Source: Hymenobacter sp. 5317J-9 (lineage in GTDB: Bacteria > Bacteroidota > Bacteroidia > Cytophagales > Hymenobacteraceae). Taken from it: 64,000 nucleotides of DNA. This document shows positions 17,516 through 24,763 of this stretch, in pieces. The notes under the pieces are model-generated. The model was given only the letters and a program-made list of their open reading frames with translations, searched no databases and had not been told where the DNA came from. The position numbers were made by a program, and so were the translations under genes. Location: the NCBI RefSeq assembly GCF_022921075.1, contig NZ_CP095050.1, positions 4,154,001 through 4,218,000 of the forward strand. Direction: 5' to 3'. Numbering within the stretch: the stretch's first letter is position 1; every line of letters begins with the position of its first letter.

Positions 17516-17920
17516 ATGCGTCCAGCGAATCAAGTATTACAGGATATTCAGCACTTTCAACCAACCGAGGGCAATTGGTTGAAGCTTGACGATTTAATAA
17601 CCGAGCTGTGGGAAACTGGTGAGCCTGATAGGTACATCGAGCAACTATTTGAATTATTGGAACGGTTTCCTACTGATGAAAGCCAAGGTGTCTTGTGGGG
17701 GGTATTGCATGGGATAGAGGCTCTAAATAACTACGAGCTTGAATTGCTCAAATCTATCCAGCGTCAGCCCACCGAGATTACTACATACATGGTGCATCGT
17801 ATTGCCAACACCGGAGCAACAATGACTATGGGCCGTTCCATATCTGAACTATACAGATTAATTGCCACACATCCCTTGGCTCCTGTCGCAGCAAAAGAAA
17901 TTGCAGAGTCTTATTTATAG
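17516..17920 (+). CDS. Imm30-like putative immunity protein
   Basis: The 134-residue protein is mainly helical. A Leu-rich first half (YIEQLFELLERFPTDE, then GVLHGIEALNNYELELL) is followed by MVHRIANTGATMTMG. The (H)RI.N pattern after two helices resembles Imm30-type immunity proteins that protect against polymorphic toxins, but this is recognition by pattern only. The gene is AT-rich relative to the genome and lies 58 bp upstream of a barstar-like gene, which supports an immunity role by association. No toxin gene is adjacent. Confidence 0.5.
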   Translation: MRPANQVLQDIQHFQPTEGNWLKLDDLITELWETGEPDRYIEQLFELLERFPTDESQGVLWGVLHGIEALNNYELELLKSIQRQPTEITTYMVHRIANTGATMTMGRSISELYRLIATHPLAPVAAKEIAESYL

Positions 17921-17978
17921 TCCCGCAACCGCGTCAAGCCAGCAGAAATTTGTGCAACAATGAATTTGTATCCATCGA

Positions 17979-18242
17979 ATGAACATTGACCTAACTGGTA
18001 TCAACACAAAATCGGCTTTTCACCAGTCGCTAAAGAAGCAATTAGATTTTCCTGAATGGGCTGGCGAAAACTGGGACGCTTTCTGGGACACTATTACTGG
18101 TTTAATTGAAATGCCAGAAAAAGTAATTTTGCAGAACTGGCAGGAATTCGAGCTTGCTTGTCCAAGGGACATGCAGATACTGCGCGAAATTATTGAGCAG
18201 TACAACGACGAAATTCCAGACAAAAAAATCCTCTTGGGTTAG
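17979..18242 (+). CDS. Barstar family ribonuclease inhibitor
   Basis: An 87-residue acidic protein with the barstar signature: FHQSLKKQLDFPEWAGENWDA, WDTITGLIEMPEKVIL and FELACPRDMQILREII. Barstar blocks barnase-type RNases by occupying their active site with a helix containing Asp/Trp residues, here around GENWDAFWD. Barnase-like enzymes are secreted or delivered as polymorphic toxins, but no such RNase is next to it. The gene is AT-rich and small, in the same patch as the Imm30-like gene, and is followed 2 bp later by an MmcQ/YjbR gene. Confidence 0.8.
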   Translation: MNIDLTGINTKSAFHQSLKKQLDFPEWAGENWDAFWDTITGLIEMPEKVILQNWQEFELACPRDMQILREIIEQYNDEIPDKKILLG

Positions 18243-18244
18243 GT

Positions 18245-18595
18245 ATGACCATCGAAGACCTCCAAGCCCTATGCCTGCGCCTGCCCGGCACCACCGAGGA
18301 CCTGAAATGGGGCGTGCATCTGTGCTTCAGCGTGGGCGGCAAAATGTACCTCGGCACCTCGCCCGATGCCCTGCCGCCCACCGCCTCGTTCATCGCCCCG
18401 CCCGAGGAGTTGGAAACCCTGCTCGAAAGCCCCGGCTTCAGCCCCAACAAGCACCTGGGCCGCTACGGCTGGGTCACGATTGACAACATTGCCCGCCTCG
18501 GCCCCGCGCAGTGGGAGCGCTACCTCCGGCACTCCTACCGCACCGTGCGGGCCAAGCTGCCGCGCAAGGCGCAGCAGCAATTAGAGGCTCTGTAG
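18245..18595 (+). CDS. MmcQ/YjbR family protein
   Basis: The 116-residue protein begins MTIEDLQALCLRLPGTTEDLKWG, the usual N-terminus of MmcQ/YjbR proteins, and carries FSVGGKMYLGTS, then GFSPNKHLGRYGWVTI and SYRTVRAKLPRK. The fold is a CyaY-like DNA-binding domain; cellular function is unclear. Base composition returns to the GC-rich norm of the genome here, so it belongs to the backbone, although it starts only 2 bp after the barstar stop and may be read from the same transcript. Confidence 0.85.
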   Translation: MTIEDLQALCLRLPGTTEDLKWGVHLCFSVGGKMYLGTSPDALPPTASFIAPPEELETLLESPGFSPNKHLGRYGWVTIDNIARLGPAQWERYLRHSYRTVRAKLPRKAQQQLEAL

Positions 18596-18680
18596 CCACG
18601 CCGCGGCAATTTCGGCGGTAACCTCTGCCAAACCGGACTCGTTAGGAAACACTCCTTTCCTCCTAACCTTTCCACATTTT

Positions 18681-19484
18681 ATGGCAACCCAAACCGCCCT
18701 CATCACCGGCGCCAGCAGCGGCATTGGCCGCGAGCTGGCCACCTGCTTCGCGCAAGACAAATTCAACCTCGTGCTCGTGGCCCTCGAGCCCGACCTGCTC
18801 AACCAGGCCGCCTCGGAGCTGCGCCAGCAATTCGGCGTCGAAGTCACGACCATCGCCAAAGACCTGTTCAAGCGCGACGCACCGTTTGAGGTGTACAACG
18901 AAATCAAGCAGCAAGGCCTGCAGATTGACGTGCTGGTGAACGACGCCGGCCAGGGCCAGTACGGCACCTTCGACACCACCGACATCAACCGCGAGCTCGA
19001 CATCATTCAGCTCAACATCGGCGCCTACGTGGTGTTTGCCAAGCTCTACCTGCAGGAATTTAAGGCCCGCAACGAGGGCAAAATCCTGTTTGTGGGCAGC
19101 ATTGCGGGCGAACTGCCCGGCCCGCTGCAAGCCGTGTACCATGGCACCAAGGCCTTCGTGAATTCCTTTGTCGAATCCATCCAGGAAGAAAACAAGGACT
19201 CGAACGTCACCATCACCAACCTGCTGCCGGGCATCACCAAAACCGACTTCTTCAACAAAGCCCACATGACGCAGGCCAAAAACGTGGCCGAAGGCCAGGG
19301 CATGGAGCCCGCCGACGTGGCCAAAGAAGGCTACAAAGCCCTGATGAAAGGCGAAAGCCGCATCATTGCCGGCGTGATGAACAACGTGCAGGTGGGCTTC
19401 AGCAAAGTGATGCCCGACCCGCTGGTGGCCGCCCAGGTACACCAGCAAAGCAAGCCCGTCGACGGCGACGAAAGCGCCCGCTAG
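18681..19484 (+). CDS. Short-chain dehydrogenase/reductase (SDR)
   Basis: The 267-residue NAD(P)-dependent oxidoreductase is a classical SDR. The cofactor motif ALITGASSGIGRELA (TGxxxGIG) is at about 6-20, NDAGQGQYG supplies the NAG-type motif, and the catalytic triad is Ser in FVGSIAGEL (about S140), Tyr in VYHGTKAF (about Y153) and Lys at about K157. The stretch LLPGITKTDFF is the usual post-catalytic PG motif. The substrate is not predictable. The gene is monocistronic, followed by a short inverted repeat at 19506. Confidence 0.9.
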   Translation: MATQTALITGASSGIGRELATCFAQDKFNLVLVALEPDLLNQAASELRQQFGVEVTTIAKDLFKRDAPFEVYNEIKQQGLQIDVLVNDAGQGQYGTFDTTDINRELDIIQLNIGAYVVFAKLYLQEFKARNEGKILFVGSIAGELPGPLQAVYHGTKAFVNSFVESIQEENKDSNVTITNLLPGITKTDFFNKAHMTQAKNVAEGQGMEPADVAKEGYKALMKGESRIIAGVMNNVQVGFSKVMPDPLVAAQVHQQSKPVDGDESAR

Positions 19485-19505
19485 CGGCATTTTGGAACCG
19501 CTCAG

Positions 19506-19539
19506 CTCGTAGCGCGGACCACCGAGCCCGCGCTACGAG
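19506..19539. repeat. Short palindromic repeat, GTAGCGCGG family
   Basis: CTCGTAGCGCGG (19506-19517) is repeated inverted as CCGCGCTACGAG (19528-19539) with a 10-nt loop. It lies between two plus-strand genes without a T-run, so it is not a classical terminator. It differs in sequence from the larger palindromic families in the window. Confidence 0.7.
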
Positions 19540-19642
19540 TCGACCGGCTTCATGAAACGTACGCCATTTACGCAGCAACTTTGCCGGCCCGCTCACGTTT
19601 TGGGCGTTCCCCCAATTTTGCCGCGTCCTGCGCGGCTCCTGC

Positions 19643-20581
19643 ATGCGTCTTTTTGTTTTTTCTCCGCTGAGTGCTTCGGCGCGCGGGCACCTGCAACGGC
19701 TGGCCCCCTCCGACCTGGAAATCATTTTCTGCAACGACCTGCCCACCGAGCAGCAGTTTCCGGCCTTCCAAGACGCCGATTTGCTGATGGGCAACCCGCC
19801 GCCGGCCTGGTTTGCGGCCGGGGCCCCACCCCAGCTGCAGTTCTGGCAAATCGATTCGGCCGGGTTCGAGCGCTACCGACAGGTGCATCTTTCCATACCG
19901 GTGGCCAACATGGGCGACTTTTTCGCCTGGCCCTGCGCCGAAACCATGGTGGGAGGCCTGCTGGCCCTCTACCGCCACCTGCCCGAGCTGGCCGTGCTGC
20001 AGTCGCAGAAGAAATGGGTGGGCGGCGCCTTCGTGCGCAACCGCGCCGGCCTGCTGCGCGGCAAGCGCGTGGTGGTGCTGGGCGCCGGCGCCATTGCGGT
20101 AGCCGTGCGCCAGCAGCTCCACGGCTTCGAGTGTGCGGTTCAGCTGCTGGCCCGCACCAGCCCCTCGGCCCAGCTCCACACCAAGGAGGAGCTCAAAGCG
20201 GCCCTGCCCGACACCGACATCGTAATAAACACCCTCCCTGGCAGCGCCGTGGGCTTTTTCTCCGCCGACTTGCTGGAAGCCATGCGCCCGGGCAGCATCT
20301 ACGCCAGCGTGGGCCGCGGCAACACCACCGACGAGCCCGCCCTGCTGCGCCTGCTGCAGGCGGGCTACCTCGGCGGCGCCGTGCTCGACGTGACGGCCAT
20401 CGAGCCCCTGCCCACCGATAACCCGCTCTGGAGCCTGCCCAACGTGCTGCTCACCCAACACACCGGCGGCGGCCAGGCCCTCGAAGACGAAAGCAAAGTC
20501 GACATGCTGCTCGAAAACCTGGAGCGCCTGCGCACCAGCCAGCCCCTGGTGAACCTGGTGGAGCTGAGCAAGGGCTATTAA
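19643..20581 (+). CDS. D-2-hydroxyacid dehydrogenase family protein
   Basis: The 312-residue NAD-dependent oxidoreductase has the GyaR/SerA-like organisation. The Rossmann motif is VVVLGAGAIAVAVRQQL (about 139-155), a variant of GxGxxG in which the last Gly is Ala. Catalytic positions are Arg in SVGRGNTTDEPAL, Glu in VTAIEPL and His in LTQHTGGG. The catalytic domain is shortened at its N-terminus compared with typical 320-530-residue members. It may act as a glyoxylate/hydroxypyruvate reductase. A candidate -7 box CAATTTTG lies at 19613-19620, 22 nt before the ATG. It converges on a pectinesterase gene. Confidence 0.85.
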   Translation: MRLFVFSPLSASARGHLQRLAPSDLEIIFCNDLPTEQQFPAFQDADLLMGNPPPAWFAAGAPPQLQFWQIDSAGFERYRQVHLSIPVANMGDFFAWPCAETMVGGLLALYRHLPELAVLQSQKKWVGGAFVRNRAGLLRGKRVVVLGAGAIAVAVRQQLHGFECAVQLLARTSPSAQLHTKEELKAALPDTDIVINTLPGSAVGFFSADLLEAMRPGSIYASVGRGNTTDEPALLRLLQAGYLGGAVLDVTAIEPLPTDNPLWSLPNVLLTQHTGGGQALEDESKVDMLLENLERLRTSQPLVNLVELSKGY

Positions 20582-20590
20582 GCACTAGTT

Positions 20591-20626
20591 GAACGTCATG
20601 CCTCGGCTGCGCTTGGCATGACGTTC
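20591..20626. terminator. Short palindrome between convergent genes (mini version of the large repeat arms)
   Basis: GAACGTCATGCC (20591-20602) and GGCATGACGTTC (20615-20626) form a perfect 12-bp stem with a 12-nt loop. The outer bases GAACGTCATG equal the ends of the 100-bp palindromic elements elsewhere in the window. The right end overlaps the stop codon of the minus-strand pectinesterase. It probably serves as a bidirectional end point, although it has no T-run. Confidence 0.6.
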
Positions 20627-21588
20627 TACTTCCCCGGCAGCCACGGCTCACCGGCCGCAAAAATGGTCTTGAGCGTGTACTGCTTCGCCTCGGCCGCGGT
20701 GAGCTGGTGCGACCACGCCACGCGGCCCTTCGGATTGGCACCCGGCCCGGTCGACTTGTATTCCGCGAAATAGGCCGTCTTTTCGTTTTCGGGGTTTTTC
20801 CAGTTGTCCCAGGCGGTGGGCGTAATGTGGGCGCCCATGGCGGTGTTGAGGTACACCACTCGGGCATTGGGGCGCCAAGGCCGGCCCAGGTTTACTTTTT
20901 TGGCCAAGGCCGTGTCGGCGGTCAGCGTGCACTTCATAAACACGAAGCCGAACGCCTGCCCCGCCGGCGTGGACGCCGCCGTGATGAAGGAGTTTTTCTT
21001 GCTCTTGATGGTGCAATGGTCGAAAACGGCCGTGCTGGCGCCGAAAATGAAATCGGTAGTTCCCTCGATGTAGCAGTCCTTGAAGTACTGGCGGGTGCCG
21101 CCCGTGGCCAGCAGCAACACGTCTTGGTTCCCCACCATGCGGCAGTGGCGGAAAGTGGCGCGGTCGCCCTCCACGTGCAGGGCCACGGCCTGGCCAGCGG
21201 TATAGCCCGCGGCGTTTTCAAACGTCAGGTTTTCGGCTGCAAAGTCGGGCGCCTGCACCAGCACCGAGTGCGAGGTTTGGGTATTGTGCCCGGCCGCGTC
21301 GCCGGTGTGGTCGCTGAACGTGATGACGGTGGCCGCCGCGTCCTCTCCCACCAGCCGCAGATGGGTTTTGCCGGCGGGCACCACCAGCTTTTCGCGGTAA
21401 GTGCCCTTTTTGATGCGGATGGTGACGGTGGTGGGCGACTGGTTGGGCACGGCGTCCACGGCTTCCTGCACGGTGCGGTAGGTGCCGCTGCCATCGGGCG
21501 CCACGGTGATGGTGCCGGACTTGGGAGCAATTTGGGCTTGCGCGGCAATGGAAGCCAGCAGCAGAACCGCCCAGATAGATTGTTTCAT
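20626..21588 (-). CDS. Pectinesterase (CE8), copy 1
   Basis: A secreted 320-residue enzyme that hydrolyses methyl esters of homogalacturonan. The start ATG at 21588 gives a signal peptide MKQSIWAVLLLASIAAQAQ. The beta-helix carries the CE8 motifs: TVQEAVDAVPN, GNQDVLLLAT (Gln), GTTDFIFGAST (catalytic Asp), NSFITAAST and LGRPWRPNARVVYL (Arg). The downstream copy at 21679-22629 is a paralogue, and both are transcribed on the minus strand. An upstream in-frame ATG at 21630 would sit in the palindromic repeat and is rejected. Confidence 0.92.
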   Translation of the reverse strand: MKQSIWAVLLLASIAAQAQIAPKSGTITVAPDGSGTYRTVQEAVDAVPNQSPTTVTIRIKKGTYREKLVVPAGKTHLRLVGEDAAATVITFSDHTGDAAGHNTQTSHSVLVQAPDFAAENLTFENAAGYTAGQAVALHVEGDRATFRHCRMVGNQDVLLLATGGTRQYFKDCYIEGTTDFIFGASTAVFDHCTIKSKKNSFITAASTPAGQAFGFVFMKCTLTADTALAKKVNLGRPWRPNARVVYLNTAMGAHITPTAWDNWKNPENEKTAYFAEYKSTGPGANPKGRVAWSHQLTAAEAKQYTLKTIFAAGEPWLPGK

Positions 21589-21602
21589 TAGTAAAGGGGA
21601 GT

Positions 21603-21674
21603 GTAGCGTGGCCTCTGCGAGTCCGCGCATGGACTAACGTTCAATTAGGCGCGGACTCGCAGAGTCCACGCTAC
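21603..21674. repeat. 72-bp palindromic element between the pectinesterase genes
   Basis: The left arm starting GTAGCGTGGCCTCTGCGAGT at 21603 pairs with the right arm ending at 21674; 25 of 26 positions are complementary. The loop is about 20 nt. It is a different family from the 100-bp elements. It fills almost the whole gap between the two pectinesterase genes. Confidence 0.85.
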
Positions 21675-21678
21675 CGCA

Positions 21679-22629
21679 TCATTTAGCTTCGGGGTTCCAG
21701 CCGTGCAGCACGTTGTCGCGGGTGTACACTTTGGCTTCGGCCTCGCTGAGCTGGTGCGACCACGGCGCGCGCTTGGTGGGCGCCGCACCGGGCCCGCGGC
21801 TTTGGTATTCGGCGTAGTAGGCCGTTTTCTTGTTCGACTCCTTATCCCAGGGGTCCCAGCCCTCGGGCCGAATCACGGCGCTGAGTTCGCAGTTGAGGTA
21901 CACGGTTTTGGCGAAGGGGCGCCAGGGCCGGCCCAGCCCGAAGCTGCCCACCGGTGCGTCGCCGCCGATGCGGCAGCGGCTGAACACGTAGCCAAACCGA
22001 GCCGTGTCGGGCGTGGAAGCCGCCGTGACGAAGCCGCCCTTCTTGCAAAAAATCTCGCAGTCCTCAAACCAGGCCGTGCTGGAGCCGAAGATGAAATCCA
22101 CCGTGCCTTCGATGTAGCAGCTCTTATAAAACTGCCGGCTGCCGCGCCCATACGTGTACAGCGTGTCCTGAAAGCCCAGAAACCGGCAGTTCACAAACGA
22201 CGCTTTGTCGCCATCAACCCACATGGCCACGGCCTGCCCCACCGGCCCCGACGAATTCTGAAATGTGAGGTTCTCAGCCGAAAAATCGCCGCCGTAGATG
22301 TAGCAGCTTGCCGAGCCCGACGTGCCCTTGTCTTCGCCAAAGATGTTTTTCTTCTGGTTGTAGTCGTCGTAGGTCAGGATGGTGCGGTCCCGGTCCTCGC
22401 CAATGAGCTTGACGAATTGCTTGGAACCGGCCAGAATCAGTTTCTCCTTGTAAATGCCCTTTTTGACGAAAATAGTGGTGACTTTTTTCCGGAAGTCGGG
22501 CACGGCATTGAAGGCCTCCTGCACGGTGCGGAACTTGCCGCTGCCATCGGCGGCCACCACGAAATCGTAGCCCCAGGCCCGGCCCAGCCCGCCGCAGCTC
22601 AGCAGCAGTAGCAGCAATAGATTCTTCAT
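21679..22629 (-). CDS. Pectinesterase (CE8), copy 2
   Basis: A 316-residue secreted pectin methylesterase. The ATG at 22629 gives the signal peptide MKNLLLLLLLSCGGLGRAWG. Motifs: FRTVQEAFNAVPDFR near the N-terminus, GFQDTLYTYGRGSR (Gln), GTVDFIFGSSTAWFEDC (catalytic Asp), GGFVTAASTP and FGLGRPWRPFAKTVYL (Arg). It is closer to the standard CE8 consensus than copy 1. Both probably remove methyl groups so that lyases can cut pectin, but no pectate lyase or GH28 gene is in the window. A 14-bp perfect palindrome lies 12 nt before the start. Confidence 0.93.
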   Translation of the reverse strand: MKNLLLLLLLSCGGLGRAWGYDFVVAADGSGKFRTVQEAFNAVPDFRKKVTTIFVKKGIYKEKLILAGSKQFVKLIGEDRDRTILTYDDYNQKKNIFGEDKGTSGSASCYIYGGDFSAENLTFQNSSGPVGQAVAMWVDGDKASFVNCRFLGFQDTLYTYGRGSRQFYKSCYIEGTVDFIFGSSTAWFEDCEIFCKKGGFVTAASTPDTARFGYVFSRCRIGGDAPVGSFGLGRPWRPFAKTVYLNCELSAVIRPEGWDPWDKESNKKTAYYAEYQSRGPGAAPTKRAPWSHQLSEAEAKVYTRDNVLHGWNPEAK

Positions 22630-22641
22630 GGTTTGGGAGGT

Positions 22642-22655
22642 GTTGCGGCCGCAAC
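22642..22655. promoter_or_regulatory. 14-bp perfect palindrome upstream of pectinesterase copy 2
   Basis: GTTGCGGCCGCAAC is a perfect palindrome placed 12 bp before the pectinesterase start and between it and the divergent gene at 22822. Its position fits an operator, but the GC-rich core also arises easily in this genome. Confidence 0.35.
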
Positions 22656-22675
22656 TTACCGGCCGCCCCGGGCAA

Positions 22676-22703
22676 TTGGCGCGGCCGGGCACGGGTATTT
22701 TCG
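22676..22703 (+). promoter_or_regulatory. Candidate promoter of the carboxypeptidase-regulatory-like domain gene
   Basis: TTG at 22676 is followed after 17 bp by TATTTTCG (22696-22703), 7 of 8 to TAnnTTTG. The spacer is slightly shorter than the usual 19-21 bp. Confidence 0.35.
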
Positions 22704-22821
22704 CGCAATCGTTGCCGGGAACGATGGCGCGGGCCCGGCAAAAACCATTTTCGGCCGGCGGCTTATGCAATTCCGGCGCGGGCCGCATCAGCCTGCTACT
22801 TGCACCCTTAAAGCCTCGCTG

Positions 22822-23736
22822 ATGCGGTTTTTACTACTCCTATTTTGCGGCGTCTGGCTGCTGCCCCACCTTGCGCTTGCTCAAACCACCGTTTCCGGCC
22901 GCGTGCTTGATGCCGAGACCGGTAATGGCCTGTTTGGCGTCACCGTGCTGCAAACCGGCACGCTCAACGGCGTCTCCGCCGATGCCGAGGGCCGTTTCTC
23001 CCTAACCTTGCCATCGGCAGCCGACAGCATTGCGCTCACGTTCTACTATATCGGCTACGTTACGCAGCAGCGCCGCGTGGCCGCCGGCAGTACCAGCATC
23101 GTGCGGCTGGTGGTTGATACCAAGCAGATTATCGACTGCGAAGTAGTGCAGCCGCTCGCCGAAGTTGGCCTGAGCAGCGGGCTTCGCTACGCCCCCTTCG
23201 GCGGCGCGCTGAAGCTGTACGGGTCGCGGCTGGCGCGGCTGCCCATCACGGCCAGCGTGGGCTACCAAACCAATTTTAGCAGCAACCAAGTAGTCACCGC
23301 CGGCCTGAACATACATAGCATACAGTCAGGTCGCCACTTCGTCATTTACCCCAGCCTCGACTACCAGCACCTGCGGGCCGCGCCGGCCAACCTGCTGTTC
23401 AGCAGCTACACGGCCACGGCAAGCACGTCGATTCACGGCATCGGGGCCGCGTGGCTGCCCAACCTACTCCTGGGATGCGGCTACGCCCAATTCACCTCCC
23501 TTACCGCCGAGACTCCGACCACGGTAGCTGGCTACGGCTACGTGTTTGGCCTCAGCAGCTCGGAGCTGCCGCTGAACCTGGTGGGTAGCGCGCAGGCCAC
23601 ACACTGGCCCGGCGGCTGGCAATGGCAGGCGCGGCTTCAGCACTACCTGCCAGGGCACTTGTTGGCCGGCGTGGCCTTCAACCAAGTGCGCAGCTACGCA
23701 GAACTCTCTCTGACCGTCAGCCGCACCTTGTATTAG
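22822..23736 (+). CDS. Carboxypeptidase-regulatory-like domain protein with predicted beta-barrel-like C-terminus
   Basis: A 304-residue envelope protein. The start ATG at 22822 gives the signal peptide MRFLLLLFCGVWLLPHLALA. A CarboxypepD_reg-like domain follows (about 20-105): TVSGRVLDAETGNGLFGVTV, ADAEGRFSLTLP and FYYIGYVTQQ. The remaining 190 residues alternate hydrophobic and polar residues (YQTNFSSNQVVTAGLNIHSI, RLQHYLPGHLLAGVAF), suggesting an outer-membrane beta-barrel or surface beta-structure. It is too short to be a TonB-dependent receptor. It is divergent from the pectinesterases; a functional link is not evident. Confidence 0.65.
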   Translation: MRFLLLLFCGVWLLPHLALAQTTVSGRVLDAETGNGLFGVTVLQTGTLNGVSADAEGRFSLTLPSAADSIALTFYYIGYVTQQRRVAAGSTSIVRLVVDTKQIIDCEVVQPLAEVGLSSGLRYAPFGGALKLYGSRLARLPITASVGYQTNFSSNQVVTAGLNIHSIQSGRHFVIYPSLDYQHLRAAPANLLFSSYTATASTSIHGIGAAWLPNLLLGCGYAQFTSLTAETPTTVAGYGYVFGLSSSELPLNLVGSAQATHWPGGWQWQARLQHYLPGHLLAGVAFNQVRSYAELSLTVSRTLY

Positions 23737-23768
23737 GCGACGGCCACGGCTGCCCAACCCAGCCCACA

Positions 23769-23799
23769 AAAAAAGCCCGACCAACCGGTCGGGCTTTTT
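23769..23799. terminator. Bidirectional rho-independent terminator
   Basis: The stem GCCCGACC/GGTCGGGC with loop AACC is flanked by runs of A and T, so it terminates both the plus-strand gene ending at 23736 and fabI ending at 23819 on the minus strand. Confidence 0.9.
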
Positions 23800-23818
23800 C
23801 CTTTTCAGGAAAGCACCT

Positions 23819-24649
23819 CTATTCCTGCATGCCGGCCACTTTCGTCAGCACGTCCACAATCTCGGCCGAGATGCCGGTGGTGCTGAAGCCGCCGTCGTGC
23901 ATGAGGTTCTGCATGGTCACGTAGCGGGTCAGGTCCGAGAAGAGCGAGATGCAGTAGTCGGCGCAGGCCTCGGCCGGGGCATTGCCCAGCGGCGACATCA
24001 TGTCGGCGAAGTTGTAGAAGGCGTCGAAGCCGGTGATGCCGGTGCCGGCCGTGGTTTTGGTGGGCGACTGCGACACCGTGTTCACGCGCACTTTCTTGAG
24101 CTTGCCGAAGCGCTGGCCGTAGCTGCGGGCAATGCTTTCGAGCATGGCCTTGGCCTGCGTCATGTCGGTGTAGTCGAGAAAGGCGCGCTGCGCGGCGATG
24201 TAGCTCAGGCCCACAATGCTGCCCCACTCGTTCATGGCGTCGAGCTTCTCAGCCACGGCCATCATCTTGTGGAACGACAGCGCCGATACGTCGATGGTCT
24301 GGTTGAAGAATTTGTAGTCCAGCTCGCCGTAGTGCTTCTTTTTGCGGATGTTGGCGCTCATGCCAATGCTGTGCAGCACGAAGTCAATCTTGCCGCCCAG
24401 CTGCTCTTGCGCCCCCGAAAACAGCGCCTCCAGCTCTTCCACCGACGTAGCATCGGCCGGGATGATGGGCGCGTTGCACTCCTCGCTCAGCTTGTTGATT
24501 TCGCCCATGCGCATGGCCAGCGGCGCGTTGGTGAGCACAAAACGGGCTCCTTCGGCGTGCGCCCGCTGGGCCACTTTCCAAGCAATGGATTGGTCGTTGA
24601 GGGCGCCGGAAATAATGCCGACTTTGCCGGCGAGGAGGTTGTTAGCCAT
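23819..24649 (-). CDS. fabI: Enoyl-[acyl-carrier-protein] reductase (NADH)
   Basis: FabI reduces the trans-2-enoyl-ACP double bond in fatty-acid synthesis in the cytoplasm. The 276-residue protein has the FabI-type cofactor motif GIISGALNDQSIAWKVAQ, the LHSIGMSAN stretch and the Tyr-x6-Lys catalytic pair in YTDMTQAK (about Y160 and K167). A C-terminal FADMMSPLGNAPAEACADY section and TTGISAEIVDV complete the fold. The start is ATG at 24649. It is the last gene of the minus-strand block from bamD, but a 23-bp inverted repeat separates it from recN. Confidence 0.95.
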   Translation of the reverse strand: MANNLLAGKVGIISGALNDQSIAWKVAQRAHAEGARFVLTNAPLAMRMGEINKLSEECNAPIIPADATSVEELEALFSGAQEQLGGKIDFVLHSIGMSANIRKKKHYGELDYKFFNQTIDVSALSFHKMMAVAEKLDAMNEWGSIVGLSYIAAQRAFLDYTDMTQAKAMLESIARSYGQRFGKLKKVRVNTVSQSPTKTTAGTGITGFDAFYNFADMMSPLGNAPAEACADYCISLFSDLTRYVTMQNLMHDGGFSTTGISAEIVDVLTKVAGMQE

Positions 24650-24664
24650 TGTTTTTTAGGGTAA

Positions 24665-24758
24665 GAGGGTATGGGGGTAGGAGGGTACGAGGGGCCACAG
24701 GCCACCAAACCCGGCGCAAGTTAGCTAATCCTTCCTACCCTCCTACCCCCATACCCTC
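24665..24758. repeat. Inverted repeat with 23-bp perfect arms between recN and fabI
   Basis: The left arm is 24665-24687 (begins GAGGGTATGGGGGTAGGAGG) and its exact reverse complement is 24736-24758. The 48-nt loop shows no gene. The arms are purine/pyrimidine asymmetric, unlike the other palindromic families here. It fills nearly all of the recN-fabI gap. Confidence 0.85.
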
Positions 24759-24763
24759 CCGCA

